Assembly: GCA_023145955.1 (NCBI GenBank)
Contig: JAGLDA010000155.1
Location: 1 to 14,063 of the forward strand
Length of the DNA stretch: 14,063 bases
From: Bacteroidales bacterium
GTDB taxonomy: Bacteria > Bacteroidota > Bacteroidia > Bacteroidales > UBA1556
Reading direction: 5' to 3'
The translations under genes and the position numbers were made by a program. Below the pieces are notes generated by a model. It saw nothing but the letters and a program-made list of their open reading frames with translations, ran no database searches and was not told where the DNA came from. This document shows, in pieces, positions 6,336-14,063 of the stretch. Within the stretch, counting starts at the first letter, position 1, and every line of letters begins with the position of its first letter.

Positions 6336-7958
6336 CTATTTCTTTGTAATTAAATTAGCATTATAATTATCAATAGAAACAAAATAATCAGGATCTTCAA
6401 GTAAATTCACCTCACAAATTTTTTCAGCTTTTTTAATCAATTTTGTACAATCTTGACTTAAATGCCTAAGGTGAATGGTTTTACCTGCTGCCTGATATTT
6501 AACAGCAATTTTATTTATAGCTTCGATTGCTGACTGATCCATAATTCGTGATTCTCCAAAATCGACAATCACTTCCTTAGGGTCTTCTTTCACATCAAAT
6601 TTATCAAGAAACATTTTTGTAGAAGCAAAAAATAATGGACCATAAATCTCATAATGCTTTATTCCTCTTTCATCAATATGCTTTCGAGCTCTAATACGAA
6701 GAGCATTTTGCCATGCAAATACCAAAGCAGAAACAATAATTCCCACTAGAACGGCCACTGCCAAATCTTCTACCACGGTTATAAATGTAACCACAGCAAT
6801 TACAAACAAATCATGGGTAGGAATTTTGCCAATAATTTTGAAAGTACTCCATGCAAAAGTTCCTATCACTACCATAAACATAACTCCAACAAGAGCTGCA
6901 ATTGGTACCATCTCTATATATTCTGAAGCAAAAAGAATAAAAATAAGTAATGTTACTCCAGCCACTATTCCCGACAAGCGACCTCTACCACCTGATTTTA
7001 TATTAATAATACTCTGCCCTATCATTGCGCAACCACCCATTCCACCAAACATACCATTAACCATATTTGCAGTTCCTTGTGCAATACATTCCTTATTTCC
7101 ATTGCCATGACTTTCGGTAAGCTCATCAATCAAATTCATTGTCATTAATGACTCTATAAGGCCTATTGCTGCTAGAATAAATGCATAAGGAAGAATAATT
7201 TTTAAACTCTCCCATGTAAAAGGAATAATAGGAATAGCAAAGCTAGGCAAGCCAGCCGCTAAGCTACCATTACCATCAGCGCTACCAGCAGCCACAAAGC
7301 TACGAACTGTTTGTGTATCAATATTAAAATATATAACCACTCCCGTAACCAATAGAATTGATATTAAGGTTGCAGGTATTTTCTTAGAAAGTTTAGGGAT
7401 AGTAACCATCAGAATCATTGTAGCAGCCACAAGCGCTATCATTACATATAGAGAAGTGCCTTGCATCCAATCGCCACCTATTTTAAACATTCCTAGCTGA
7501 GAGATCATTATTACAATCGCCAAACCATTTACAAAGCCCATCATTACGGGATGAGGAATCATTCTAACATATTTACCAAGCTTAAAAACACCAGCAAGAA
7601 TTTGAAAAGTTCCAGTAAAAAGAAGAGTCACAAAAAGGAATTGCAAACCTATCTCTGGACCAGTAATACCAAGAGTTTCAGCATATTGATTACCTTCAGA
7701 CACAAGACTTACCATCACCACTGCCATGGCGCCAGTAGCACCTGAAATCATACCTGGGCGACCTCCAATTATGGCTGTTATTATGGCCATCATAAAAGCA
7801 CCATAAAGCCCAATAATTGGTGATATTCCAACAATAAATGCAAAAGCAATTGCCTCAGGCACTAGTGCTAAAGCTACTGTCAATCCAGAAAAAATATCAT
7901 CTTTAATATTCATTTTGGATTTTTCAATCCACTTAAATTTATTTAAACTAATCCCCAT
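6336..7958 (-). CDS. SulP family inorganic anion transporter with STAS domain
   Basis: This 540-residue inner-membrane protein belongs to the SLC26/SulP family. The transport domain covers about 22-420 with roughly a dozen hydrophobic segments. Typical stretches are LVPEAIAFAFIVGISPIIGLYGAF (32-55), GGRPGMISGATGAMAVV (65-81) and IGLIESLMTMNLIDELT (265-281), followed by NGMFGGMGGCAMIGQS (301-316) and SGGRGRLSGI (322-331). A cytoplasmic STAS domain follows at about 430-525. Its loop reads MDQSAI, so D474 and S476 fall where regulatory STAS domains have their Asp and phosphorylatable Ser. Family members carry sulfate, bicarbonate or other anions; the sequence alone does not settle which, and no cys or carbonic anhydrase gene is nearby. 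An in-frame ATG 15 codons in (MNIKDD) is an alternative start. The gene is divergent from the C25 peptidase gene and seems independent of it. Confidence 0.93.
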   Translation of the reverse strand: MGISLNKFKWIEKSKMNIKDDIFSGLTVALALVPEAIAFAFIVGISPIIGLYGAFMMAIITAIIGGRPGMISGATGAMAVVMVSLVSEGNQYAETLGITGPEIGLQFLFVTLLFTGTFQILAGVFKLGKYVRMIPHPVMMGFVNGLAIVIMISQLGMFKIGGDWMQGTSLYVMIALVAATMILMVTIPKLSKKIPATLISILLVTGVVIYFNIDTQTVRSFVAAGSADGNGSLAAGLPSFAIPIIPFTWESLKIILPYAFILAAIGLIESLMTMNLIDELTESHGNGNKECIAQGTANMVNGMFGGMGGCAMIGQSIINIKSGGRGRLSGIVAGVTLLIFILFASEYIEMVPIAALVGVMFMVVIGTFAWSTFKIIGKIPTHDLFVIAVVTFITVVEDLAVAVLVGIIVSALVFAWQNALRIRARKHIDERGIKHYEIYGPLFFASTKMFLDKFDVKEDPKEVIVDFGESRIMDQSAIEAINKIAVKYQAAGKTIHLRHLSQDCTKLIKKAEKICEVNLLEDPDYFVSIDNYNANLITKK

Positions 7959-8011
7959 GATGAAAATAATCTTTATTAAATAATTGGTTAAACGCTATTT
8001 TTAAGCGGCTG

Positions 8012-8019
8012 CAAATGTA
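8012..8019 (-). promoter_or_regulatory. Putative -7 promoter box for the SulP gene
   Basis: On the minus strand this reads TACATTTG, a full match to TAnnTTTG, 53 nt before the SulP ATG at 7958. No TTG is seen at -33. Between the box and the gene lies a short CGCT/AGCG inverted repeat (near 7993-8006) that is too small to call a regulatory element. Confidence 0.4.
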
Positions 8020-8138
8020 TAATAAATATGTTAAGTATTATGTTTAATATTCATAAAATTAGATTGTTACAAAAGGTTGAACTTTGAAGAAAAATACCCC
8101 AAAATTAAACTATTACTCTATAAAATTGTTATAAAGAA

Positions 8139-8165
8139 TTGACAACAGAAAAATATGTACTTTTG
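8139..8165 (+). promoter_or_regulatory. Putative promoter of the C25 peptidase gene
   Basis: TTG at 8139-8141 and TACTTTTG at 8158-8165 fit the Bacteroidota -33 (TTG) and -7 (TAnnTTTG) elements, separated by 16 nt, which is slightly short. The -7 box ends 27 nt before the ATG at 8193. It is the best promoter in the window because both elements are present. It may drive the C25 and M1 peptidase genes and the gene after them. Confidence 0.55.
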
Positions 8166-8192
8166 CAGATACACACACTATAAATATTGTTT

Positions 8193-11100
8193 ATGACAAA
8201 GATTTTTACACTGCTAATAATACAGTTATTAGCTATTATTTCAATTGGATTTTCTCAGAATAATAGAAGCACTACAGATAATCATAGCTCAGCTCCTAAC
8301 CGCAGCATTGTTGATAATGGAATAAACGGAATTAAGGTTTTCTACAGCTTTAATAAAACCAATTATTTTGAAAGAGAACATAATAATGAGGTCTTTGCTA
8401 TTCAAAGTATTACAGATTTTAGTTTCCTACAAGAAGTTGGAAAACCCGCCTTACCTTCACATATTGATTTAATAGCTATTCCTGATGGAGCAGAGTACGA
8501 GCTACGAATTAATAATGATGTGGCAATGGTAGAAAATACTAAGCGTATTTTTCCAGCACTACAACCAGCTAGAGATACAGAAGGAGCTGCGGAACCTAAA
8601 TTTGAGATAAATAAAGAGTTTTATAATACCAACCAAATATACCCGCAGCAAAGTGTAAGGATTATTGGCGAGATGGAATACCGTGGCATTCGTATGGCAA
8701 TGGTGGAAATTTGCCCAATACAGTATAATCCTGTTACTTCTAAGATATATAGTCATTCGGATGTTGGATATGAGCTTATATTTTCGGGAGCGAATACTTT
8801 TACCAATTACTCCAAACATACTAAAAATTATATAAATCAAGTCTTAAATTACCCTTTGAATAATAAATCATTCACAGAAGAAGCCGATGCATATTATGCA
8901 AACAATACTCAAGCAAAAACATCTACTAGTAAAAATTATATCATTATAACTCATAGCAATTTTTCTTCAGCAGCAGACTCTTTAGCAAATTGGAAACGAA
9001 AAATGGGATATAGTGTTGAAGTTATTTCAGCCAATAACTGGACTTCAACAAGCGTAAAAAATGCTGTACATACACGATATCAAAACTGGACCCCTAAGCC
9101 TGATTATTTATTAATAATAGGCGATAACGCAGATGTTCCTTCAGAAATTAATTACATTAATGGCGATGCTTATGGCACTGACTTATACTATGTGTGTATG
9201 GATGGCAGCAATGATTTTGTGCCAGATATGGCCAAGGGTAGAATTTCTCCTAGTAATGCTTCAAATGCAATGATGCAGGTAATGAAAATTATTAATTATG
9301 AGCGAAGCCCTATTTCTGATACTTCGTTTTATCAAAACGGGATGAATTGCGCTCAGTTTCAGGATGATGACAATAATGGTTATGCCGATAGACGTTTTCT
9401 TCATACTAGCGAAAACATAAGAGATTATGTAATGTCTAAAGGATATAACTCACAAAGAGTGTATTATACTGACAATACTGTAATACCTACAAATTACAAT
9501 AACGGATACTATTCTCAAGGACAAGCACTACCTTCGGTACTATTAAAATCAAATGGGTTTAACTGGAATAATGGATCTAACGCTATTTCTTCGTCTATAA
9601 ATAGTGGAAAATTCTTTGTTTTCCATCGCGATCACGGTTATGCTGGTGGATATGGTTGGGCACATCCATATTTCACAAATAATAGCATGTCGCAGCTTAA
9701 CAATGGAGACAAATTACCTGTGGTTTTTAGTATCAACTGCCATACTGGCGAATTTACTTTACCATCATGTTTTGCCGAAACTTTTATGAGAAAAACAAAT
9801 GGTGGTAGCGTAGGAATTTTCGCTGCTTCATACTATAGTTATAGTGGATATAATGATGGATTTTCTGCAGGACTTATTGATGGTATTTGGTCAAATCCTG
9901 GTCTGATTCCTAGTTTTGGTAGTGGAGGAATATATAACCCAAGCACTACACCACATAATGATATCCGTACCATGGGCGACCTTCTAAACCATGCACTTAC
10001 AAGAGTAATACAAACATGGGGTGGATCAGGTTCTGGAAATAGATATACTCACGAACTCTTTCACTATTTTGGCGATCCTGCAATGCGTATTTGGACACAA
10101 CTACCTGATACTATTATTGCTAGTATAGGCGATTCTATAAGTTGCTCAGCTACAGGATTTGCTATTAACAATTGCAACGTACTTGATGCCACTGCTACTA
10201 TTTCGAAAGATGGATTACTTATTGGTAAAACTACCTTAACAAATGGTAATGGAATAATTCCTATTAGTTCGTTGCCAGGGCAGAGTTTTACAATAACTTT
10301 ATCAGCTTCTAACTACAAGCCATTAAAGAAAAAAATAGTGCTTGGTAGTGGAACTAATTTAGGCCTTTATAAAGAAAATAGTAATAATACTTGTTTTGGC
10401 ATTAATGAAGCATCAATAGAAGTATTTCCTGCATGTGGAACTCCGCCTTATGATGTACAATGGTCCAATGGAGATACTACATTCCTCATATCAAATCTAG
10501 CGGATGGAATTTATACAGTAATTGTTAACGATAATGCAAATAATACCGTATATGATACCATAGAAATAACTGGACCTAGCACAGCATTGCAAGTAATAAG
10601 TACTGTAAATAACACTCAGTGTTACTTTCAGAGTAATGGAAGCATACAATTAAACACTACTGGCGGCATTGCTCCTTACACATATTTATGGTCTACTGGA
10701 GGCACTGATTCGGATTTGAATAATCTAGCTGCAGGACAGTATAATGTAGAGGTAATAGACAGCTTAGGATGTATAAAAACTGATAGTTTTACTATTTCGC
10801 AGCCATTACCCTTGGATATGACCACAAATATAAGAAACGATTCCACAGGAAGTTGTGCTGGAATAGCTACAGCAGTTGCTACTGGTGGAACATCTCCATA
10901 TACATATTTATGGAACGATCCTGCAAATCAAACAACAGCAACAGCAACAGGATTATGCCCTAGCCTATACAAAGTTATACTAACTGATAATAATAATTGT
11001 ACAACACAAAAATCACTTTATATAATAAATACTCTTAGTATCAATAATCCAAATCTCCGTGAGTTAATCAGTATTTCTCCCAACCCTTCTAATACAGGTG

Positions 11101-11312
11101 TTTTTAATCTTAAAATTGAAAAAGAACTAAGGGCAACAATTGAGTATAGTGTATATAATTCCCTTGGAGAAATACTTATGACAAGGCATTCGGCTACAGA
11201 CAATTCAGACATACAAGAGATAGATATATCAAAATATGCACAAGGAATATACTATTTACACTTAAGTACAGAGAATAGTACTATTGTATATAAACTTATA
11301 TATTCATATTAA
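8193..11312 (+). CDS. Gingipain-like C25 cysteine peptidase with SprB-like repeats, T9SS-secreted
   Basis: The 1039-residue protein begins with a signal peptide (about 1-22, ending GFSQ). A gingipain-type propeptide region follows (about 30-230), then the C25 catalytic domain (about 248-635). H481 (RDHG) and C516 (SINCHTGEF) sit 35 residues apart, as expected for the clan CD His/Cys dyad. FHYFGDPAMRIW near 623-634 is typical of the end of the domain. An Ig-like segment follows (about 638-725), then three SprB-like repeats (about 729-943) and a T9SS type A sorting domain (about 953-1039; SISPNPS, VYNSLGEIL, YAQGIYYLHL). It should act outside the cell or on its surface. Specificity is not readable from sequence, so gingipain-like Arg or Lys preference should not be assumed. 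The first ATG after the promoter is at 8193; an in-frame TTG at 8187 is less likely to be the start. Confidence 0.92.
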   Translation: MTKIFTLLIIQLLAIISIGFSQNNRSTTDNHSSAPNRSIVDNGINGIKVFYSFNKTNYFEREHNNEVFAIQSITDFSFLQEVGKPALPSHIDLIAIPDGAEYELRINNDVAMVENTKRIFPALQPARDTEGAAEPKFEINKEFYNTNQIYPQQSVRIIGEMEYRGIRMAMVEICPIQYNPVTSKIYSHSDVGYELIFSGANTFTNYSKHTKNYINQVLNYPLNNKSFTEEADAYYANNTQAKTSTSKNYIIITHSNFSSAADSLANWKRKMGYSVEVISANNWTSTSVKNAVHTRYQNWTPKPDYLLIIGDNADVPSEINYINGDAYGTDLYYVCMDGSNDFVPDMAKGRISPSNASNAMMQVMKIINYERSPISDTSFYQNGMNCAQFQDDDNNGYADRRFLHTSENIRDYVMSKGYNSQRVYYTDNTVIPTNYNNGYYSQGQALPSVLLKSNGFNWNNGSNAISSSINSGKFFVFHRDHGYAGGYGWAHPYFTNNSMSQLNNGDKLPVVFSINCHTGEFTLPSCFAETFMRKTNGGSVGIFAASYYSYSGYNDGFSAGLIDGIWSNPGLIPSFGSGGIYNPSTTPHNDIRTMGDLLNHALTRVIQTWGGSGSGNRYTHELFHYFGDPAMRIWTQLPDTIIASIGDSISCSATGFAINNCNVLDATATISKDGLLIGKTTLTNGNGIIPISSLPGQSFTITLSASNYKPLKKKIVLGSGTNLGLYKENSNNTCFGINEASIEVFPACGTPPYDVQWSNGDTTFLISNLADGIYTVIVNDNANNTVYDTIEITGPSTALQVISTVNNTQCYFQSNGSIQLNTTGGIAPYTYLWSTGGTDSDLNNLAAGQYNVEVIDSLGCIKTDSFTISQPLPLDMTTNIRNDSTGSCAGIATAVATGGTSPYTYLWNDPANQTTATATGLCPSLYKVILTDNNNCTTQKSLYIINTLSINNPNLRELISISPNPSNTGVFNLKIEKELRATIEYSVYNSLGEILMTRHSATDNSDIQEIDISKYAQGIYYLHLSTENSTIVYKLIYSY
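10377..11021 (+). repeat. Three tandem SprB-like protein repeats within the C25 peptidase gene
   Basis: Three units of roughly 65-72 codons share one plan: a Cys-containing start (NNTCFG, NNTQCYF, TGSCAG), a Gly-Pro turn (GTPPYDVQW, GIAPYTYLW, GTSPYTYLW), a loop, then a (D/Q/L)-x-Y-x-V-x-(V/L)-x-D strand. They occupy residues about 729-795, 801-871 and 878-943. The units are diverged at DNA level, so they are old duplications and not a recent expansion. SprB-type repeats are known from Bacteroidota adhesins. Here they lie between the catalytic part and the sorting domain and may form a stalk or bind a surface. Confidence 0.75.
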
Positions 11313-11409
11313 GAAAATAAAAATTTGCAACCATAATAATAAACTTACATCTAATATAAAACAACAATCAGTTACGTTTTATATAAACGACTTAATAAAT
11401 TTTAAACAT

Positions 11410-13371
11410 ATGAAGGCAATCCTATTAATAACAGTTTTATTTTTAAGCATTTTTTCTTTAAAAGCACAACAATCCGACTCTGAAATACGTGCCGATATTC
11501 TTAATAGAGAGGCAATACACCAATGCTCTCATTCCAAACAAAAAAGCTTAGCAAAAACATTTCAAAAAGCTGCAAGTAGTTCATTTGCTGGCAAAAATAT
11601 TGATGTAACTTACCATAGAGCAAAATGGGATATTGATCCAAGTCAAAGCTATATTAGTGGTTCTGTTTTTACCCAATTTAAAACCATAGAAAACAATGTT
11701 CAGAAAATTACATTTGAGCTTGATAATGCAATGATTGTTGATAGTGTAATATACCATAATACACAAATTACCCATTCTGATAGTTCAACTTATTTATTAA
11801 ATATATACCTACCATCTGCATTGGCGAATGGCACATTAGATTCTTTAGAAATTTATTATAAGGGCTCTCCTGGTCAATCGGGCTTTGGTTCGTTTATACA
11901 AGCATCGCACAACGGTATGCCAATAGTATGGACTCTTTCGGAGCCTTATGGCGCTCGCGAATGGTGGCCTTGCAAGAATGACCTTAGCGACAAAATAGAC
12001 TCTATAGATATTTATGTTACAACGCCTATAGGAAATAGAGCTGCCTCAAATGGCCTTTTAATAAGCGAAACTACCGTTAATAATAAAAGCACCTACCATT
12101 GGAAGCATCGCCATGCAATACCTACCTATTTAGTAGCAATAGCCGTTACAAATTACGCTGTTTATTCCAATTTTGCATCAATAGCAGCGGGGCAAGTAGA
12201 AGTTCTGAATTATGTTTTTCCTGAAGATTCTGTTTATGCAGCAGGAAGGACTCCTGATGTTGTAGGGTTTATAGAATTATACAGCAATCTCTTTATCGAT
12301 TATCCTTTTCAAGATGAGAAATACGGCCATGCACAATTTGGCTGGGGTGGAGGAATGGAACACCAAACAATGAGTTTTATGGGTGATTTCAATAATAGCT
12401 TGATGGCTCATGAACTTGCTCACCAATGGTTTGGCGACCTTGTAACTTGCGGTAGCTGGCACGATATATGGCTTAACGAAGGGTTTGCCACATACTTAAC
12501 GGGATTGACTTATGAGCATATGTATGAAACTGATTATTGGACCGTTTGGAAGAATAATACAAAAAATCATGTGCTTTCATATAATAATGGAAGTGTATAT
12601 TGCGATGATACCACAAGTGTTAGTAGGATTTTTAGCAGTAGGCTATCTTACAGCAAGGGAGCTTATGTTCTGCATATGATGCGTTGGAAAGTTGGTGATG
12701 CAGCTTTCTATTCAGGATTACAGAACTATCTTTCAGACCCTAATCTTAATCACGGTTATGCTCACACCTCAGACCTACAATCTCATATAGAAGCTACTAG
12801 CGGAATGAGTTTAACTGAGTTTATTAATGATTGGTATTATGGAGAAGGTAGTCCAATATATTTTATTGATGCACATCAAAGTTCTAAAGATAGTATTACA
12901 ATTACTTTAACTCAAACAACTACAAATGCAGCAGTTAGCTTCTTTGAAATGCCTGTGCCAATACATTTAAAATCAGAAAATTTCGACTCTATTGTTCGTC
13001 TTGAAAACACATTCTCGGGACAGCAATTTACCATAGGTGTAAATTCATATATAACTGAGATAGAATTTGATCCAGAAATATGGCTCCTTGCCAATGCCAC
13101 TATTACTTCTAATGTTGGAATTAATACTTCAGAACCAGAAAATGACATAAAAATCCATCCCAACCCTACAACAGGTATTATTAACATCAATTCTGCTGAT
13201 AAAATAACTAGTATTTCAGTACTTGACGCCTCTGGGAAGGTCCTAAACACAATGTATAGCTCTGAGTTTCAATTAAATAAAATAAATATGTTAAATTATG
13301 TAACCGGTTTGTATTTTCTACGTATCACTACGACTAAACAAACCTTTCTCAAAAAGGTTACTAAACATTAA
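11410..13371 (+). CDS. T9SS-secreted M1 family metallopeptidase (aminopeptidase-like)
   Basis: With the ATG at 11410 the product is 653 residues with a clear signal peptide (1 to about 20, ending SLKAQ). An N-terminal beta-sandwich (about 62-255) contains EPYGAREWWPCKN. The thermolysin-like catalytic domain (about 270-480) has the zinc site HELAH (H334, E335, H338) with the third ligand E357 in WLNEGFATYL, and a candidate catalytic Tyr Y414. The substrate-binding motif, usually GxMEN, reads GGMEH (314-318). The C-terminal helical domain of large M1 enzymes is absent. Instead a beta-rich segment leads into a T9SS type A domain (about 575-653; KIHPNPTTGI, YVTGLYFLRI). The frame is open upstream to 11284, overlapping the C25 gene, but only the ATG at 11410 gives a signal peptide directly at the N-terminus. 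The 97-nt gap after the C25 stop shows no terminator, so co-transcription is plausible. Confidence 0.93.
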   Translation: MKAILLITVLFLSIFSLKAQQSDSEIRADILNREAIHQCSHSKQKSLAKTFQKAASSSFAGKNIDVTYHRAKWDIDPSQSYISGSVFTQFKTIENNVQKITFELDNAMIVDSVIYHNTQITHSDSSTYLLNIYLPSALANGTLDSLEIYYKGSPGQSGFGSFIQASHNGMPIVWTLSEPYGAREWWPCKNDLSDKIDSIDIYVTTPIGNRAASNGLLISETTVNNKSTYHWKHRHAIPTYLVAIAVTNYAVYSNFASIAAGQVEVLNYVFPEDSVYAAGRTPDVVGFIELYSNLFIDYPFQDEKYGHAQFGWGGGMEHQTMSFMGDFNNSLMAHELAHQWFGDLVTCGSWHDIWLNEGFATYLTGLTYEHMYETDYWTVWKNNTKNHVLSYNNGSVYCDDTTSVSRIFSSRLSYSKGAYVLHMMRWKVGDAAFYSGLQNYLSDPNLNHGYAHTSDLQSHIEATSGMSLTEFINDWYYGEGSPIYFIDAHQSSKDSITITLTQTTTNAAVSFFEMPVPIHLKSENFDSIVRLENTFSGQQFTIGVNSYITEIEFDPEIWLLANATITSNVGINTSEPENDIKIHPNPTTGIININSADKITSISVLDASGKVLNTMYSSEFQLNKINMLNYVTGLYFLRITTTKQTFLKKVTKH

Positions 13372-13374
13372 CAT

Positions 13375-14063
13375 ATGATAAACCGATTATTGCTATTCGT
13401 AATATTGGGATTATTATCAAGTTCGTTATACGCTCAAACAGAGACACTTAATATTAGTGGTCTGTACTATAACGAAAACATCTTCTTGTATAATCCTAGT
13501 GTTGGAGAAAATTTTAGTATTCAAAGTCTTAAAATCAATGACTATGAAGTTAAAGAAGACCTATCCGCGAACGGAATTGAGCTAGACCTCAAGTCGTATG
13601 GTCTTAAAGAAAAGATGCCTGTAAAAATTACTATTGTATATAGTGCAGGATATCTACCAAGAGTCGTTAACCCTGAAGTGATAAGAGCTCCAGAGCGTTT
13701 TCGTATTACAAAACCTAGGTATACAAGAAATAGCGAACTTCAGTGGGCTATTAGAGGCGCGCCTAGCGACAAACCTATAATTGTAGAGCAATTCAAATGG
13801 AATGTATGGCGTGAGATCGCTGTACTTAATCATATTGATACTATTGCACTCAATTTATATGAAGTGAAAATTGAGCCTCATTCTGGCAAAAATATTTTCA
13901 GAATTAAAGGAACAGATGTCAAAGGTGAAGAAATAACATCTAGAAAGTGTTATTTAAGCTCTAAAGATGTTAGAACTGTAGAAATTCAGAACAAAAAAAT
14001 TCGTGATGAAATAGTTCTTTCAGCAAAAACAGAGTATGAGATTTACACCTTAGAGGAGGAATT
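13375..14063 (+). CDS. Signal-peptide protein of a conserved uncharacterised Bacteroidota family, partial (3' end outside window)
   Basis: The frame is open from the ATG at 13375 to the window edge (229 codons plus 2 nt), starting 3 nt after the M1 peptidase stop, so it is almost certainly in the same operon. A signal peptide covers about 1-21 (hydrophobic LLLFVILGLL, ending SLYAQ). The mature part is beta-rich: YNENIFLYNPS, then KITIVYSAGYLPRVVNPEVI, then LQWAIRGAPSDKPIIVEQFKWN and KIEPHSGKNIFRIKG. The pattern of NPxV, then a VVNPEV segment, then VEQF(R/K)WN and PHSG(E/K)N resembles, from memory, a widespread uncharacterised secreted family of this phylum. No catalytic motif is visible. A C-terminal sorting or degenerate T9SS-like domain may follow beyond the window, but cannot be checked here. 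Confidence 0.85.
   Translation, partial: MINRLLLFVILGLLSSSLYAQTETLNISGLYYNENIFLYNPSVGENFSIQSLKINDYEVKEDLSANGIELDLKSYGLKEKMPVKITIVYSAGYLPRVVNPEVIRAPERFRITKPRYTRNSELQWAIRGAPSDKPIIVEQFKWNVWREIAVLNHIDTIALNLYEVKIEPHSGKNIFRIKGTDVKGEEITSRKCYLSSKDVRTVEIQNKKIRDEIVLSAKTEYEIYTLEEE

Noticed and set aside
6826..7110. Plus-strand open frame opposite the SulP gene
   Set aside because: It is antisense to conserved transmembrane segments of a clear transporter; its Ile/Pro-rich translation is what such antisense frames give.
11318..11327. TAAAAATTTG upstream of the M1 gene as a -7 box
   Set aside because: The spacing between TA and TTTG is four instead of two bases and no -33 element is present, so an independent promoter is not supported.
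11284..11409. TTG at 11284 as the start of the M1 peptidase
   Set aside because: It overlaps the end of the C25 gene and would bury the signal peptide behind 42 polar residues; the ATG at 11410 is clearly better.
1..14063. CRISPR array, tRNA, rRNA or insertion sequence
   Set aside because: No regularly spaced repeats, no cloverleaf with a recognisable T-loop, no rRNA-like stretch and no transposase motif were seen on either strand.

Overview
The window is AT-rich DNA from a member of the Bacteroidota. Three consecutive large secreted proteins end in type IX secretion system (T9SS) type A sorting domains. Several upstream regions carry the phylum's TAnnTTTG -7 promoter motif, and no start shows a clear Shine-Dalgarno sequence at normal spacing. 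The genus cannot be fixed from this sequence.

Left part (1-1950): a small accessory block. A KilA-N domain gene and an uncharacterised lipoprotein gene both stop inside an identical 19-bp sequence (984-1002 and 1762-1780). The inverted form of its core, GTTGGCGTG, lies upstream of the KilA-N gene at 20-28. The second 19-bp copy runs into a long imperfect hairpin (1782-1895). This resembles a cassette array with recombination-site-like or repeat-element-like borders, and it is the least explained structure in the window.

Core metabolism (1951-3531, minus strand): lipB then lipA, an ordinary two-gene operon for making protein-bound lipoate (octanoyl transfer, then sulfur insertion).

Secreted protein region (3737-6092 plus strand, and 8193 to the window end plus strand): an outer-envelope lipoprotein gene overlaps by 8 bp a T9SS-secreted subtilisin-like protease. 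After a minus-strand SulP-type anion transporter gene (6336-7958) comes a second plus-strand group. It contains a gingipain-like C25 cysteine peptidase with three SprB-like repeats, a secreted M1 metallopeptidase, and a signal-peptide protein cut by the window end that starts 3 nt after the M1 stop. Serine, cysteine and zinc peptidases exported by one route would suit breakdown of extracellular protein, though substrates are not visible. No stretch longer than 300 bases lacks a gene. I saw no tRNA, rRNA, CRISPR array or insertion sequence.
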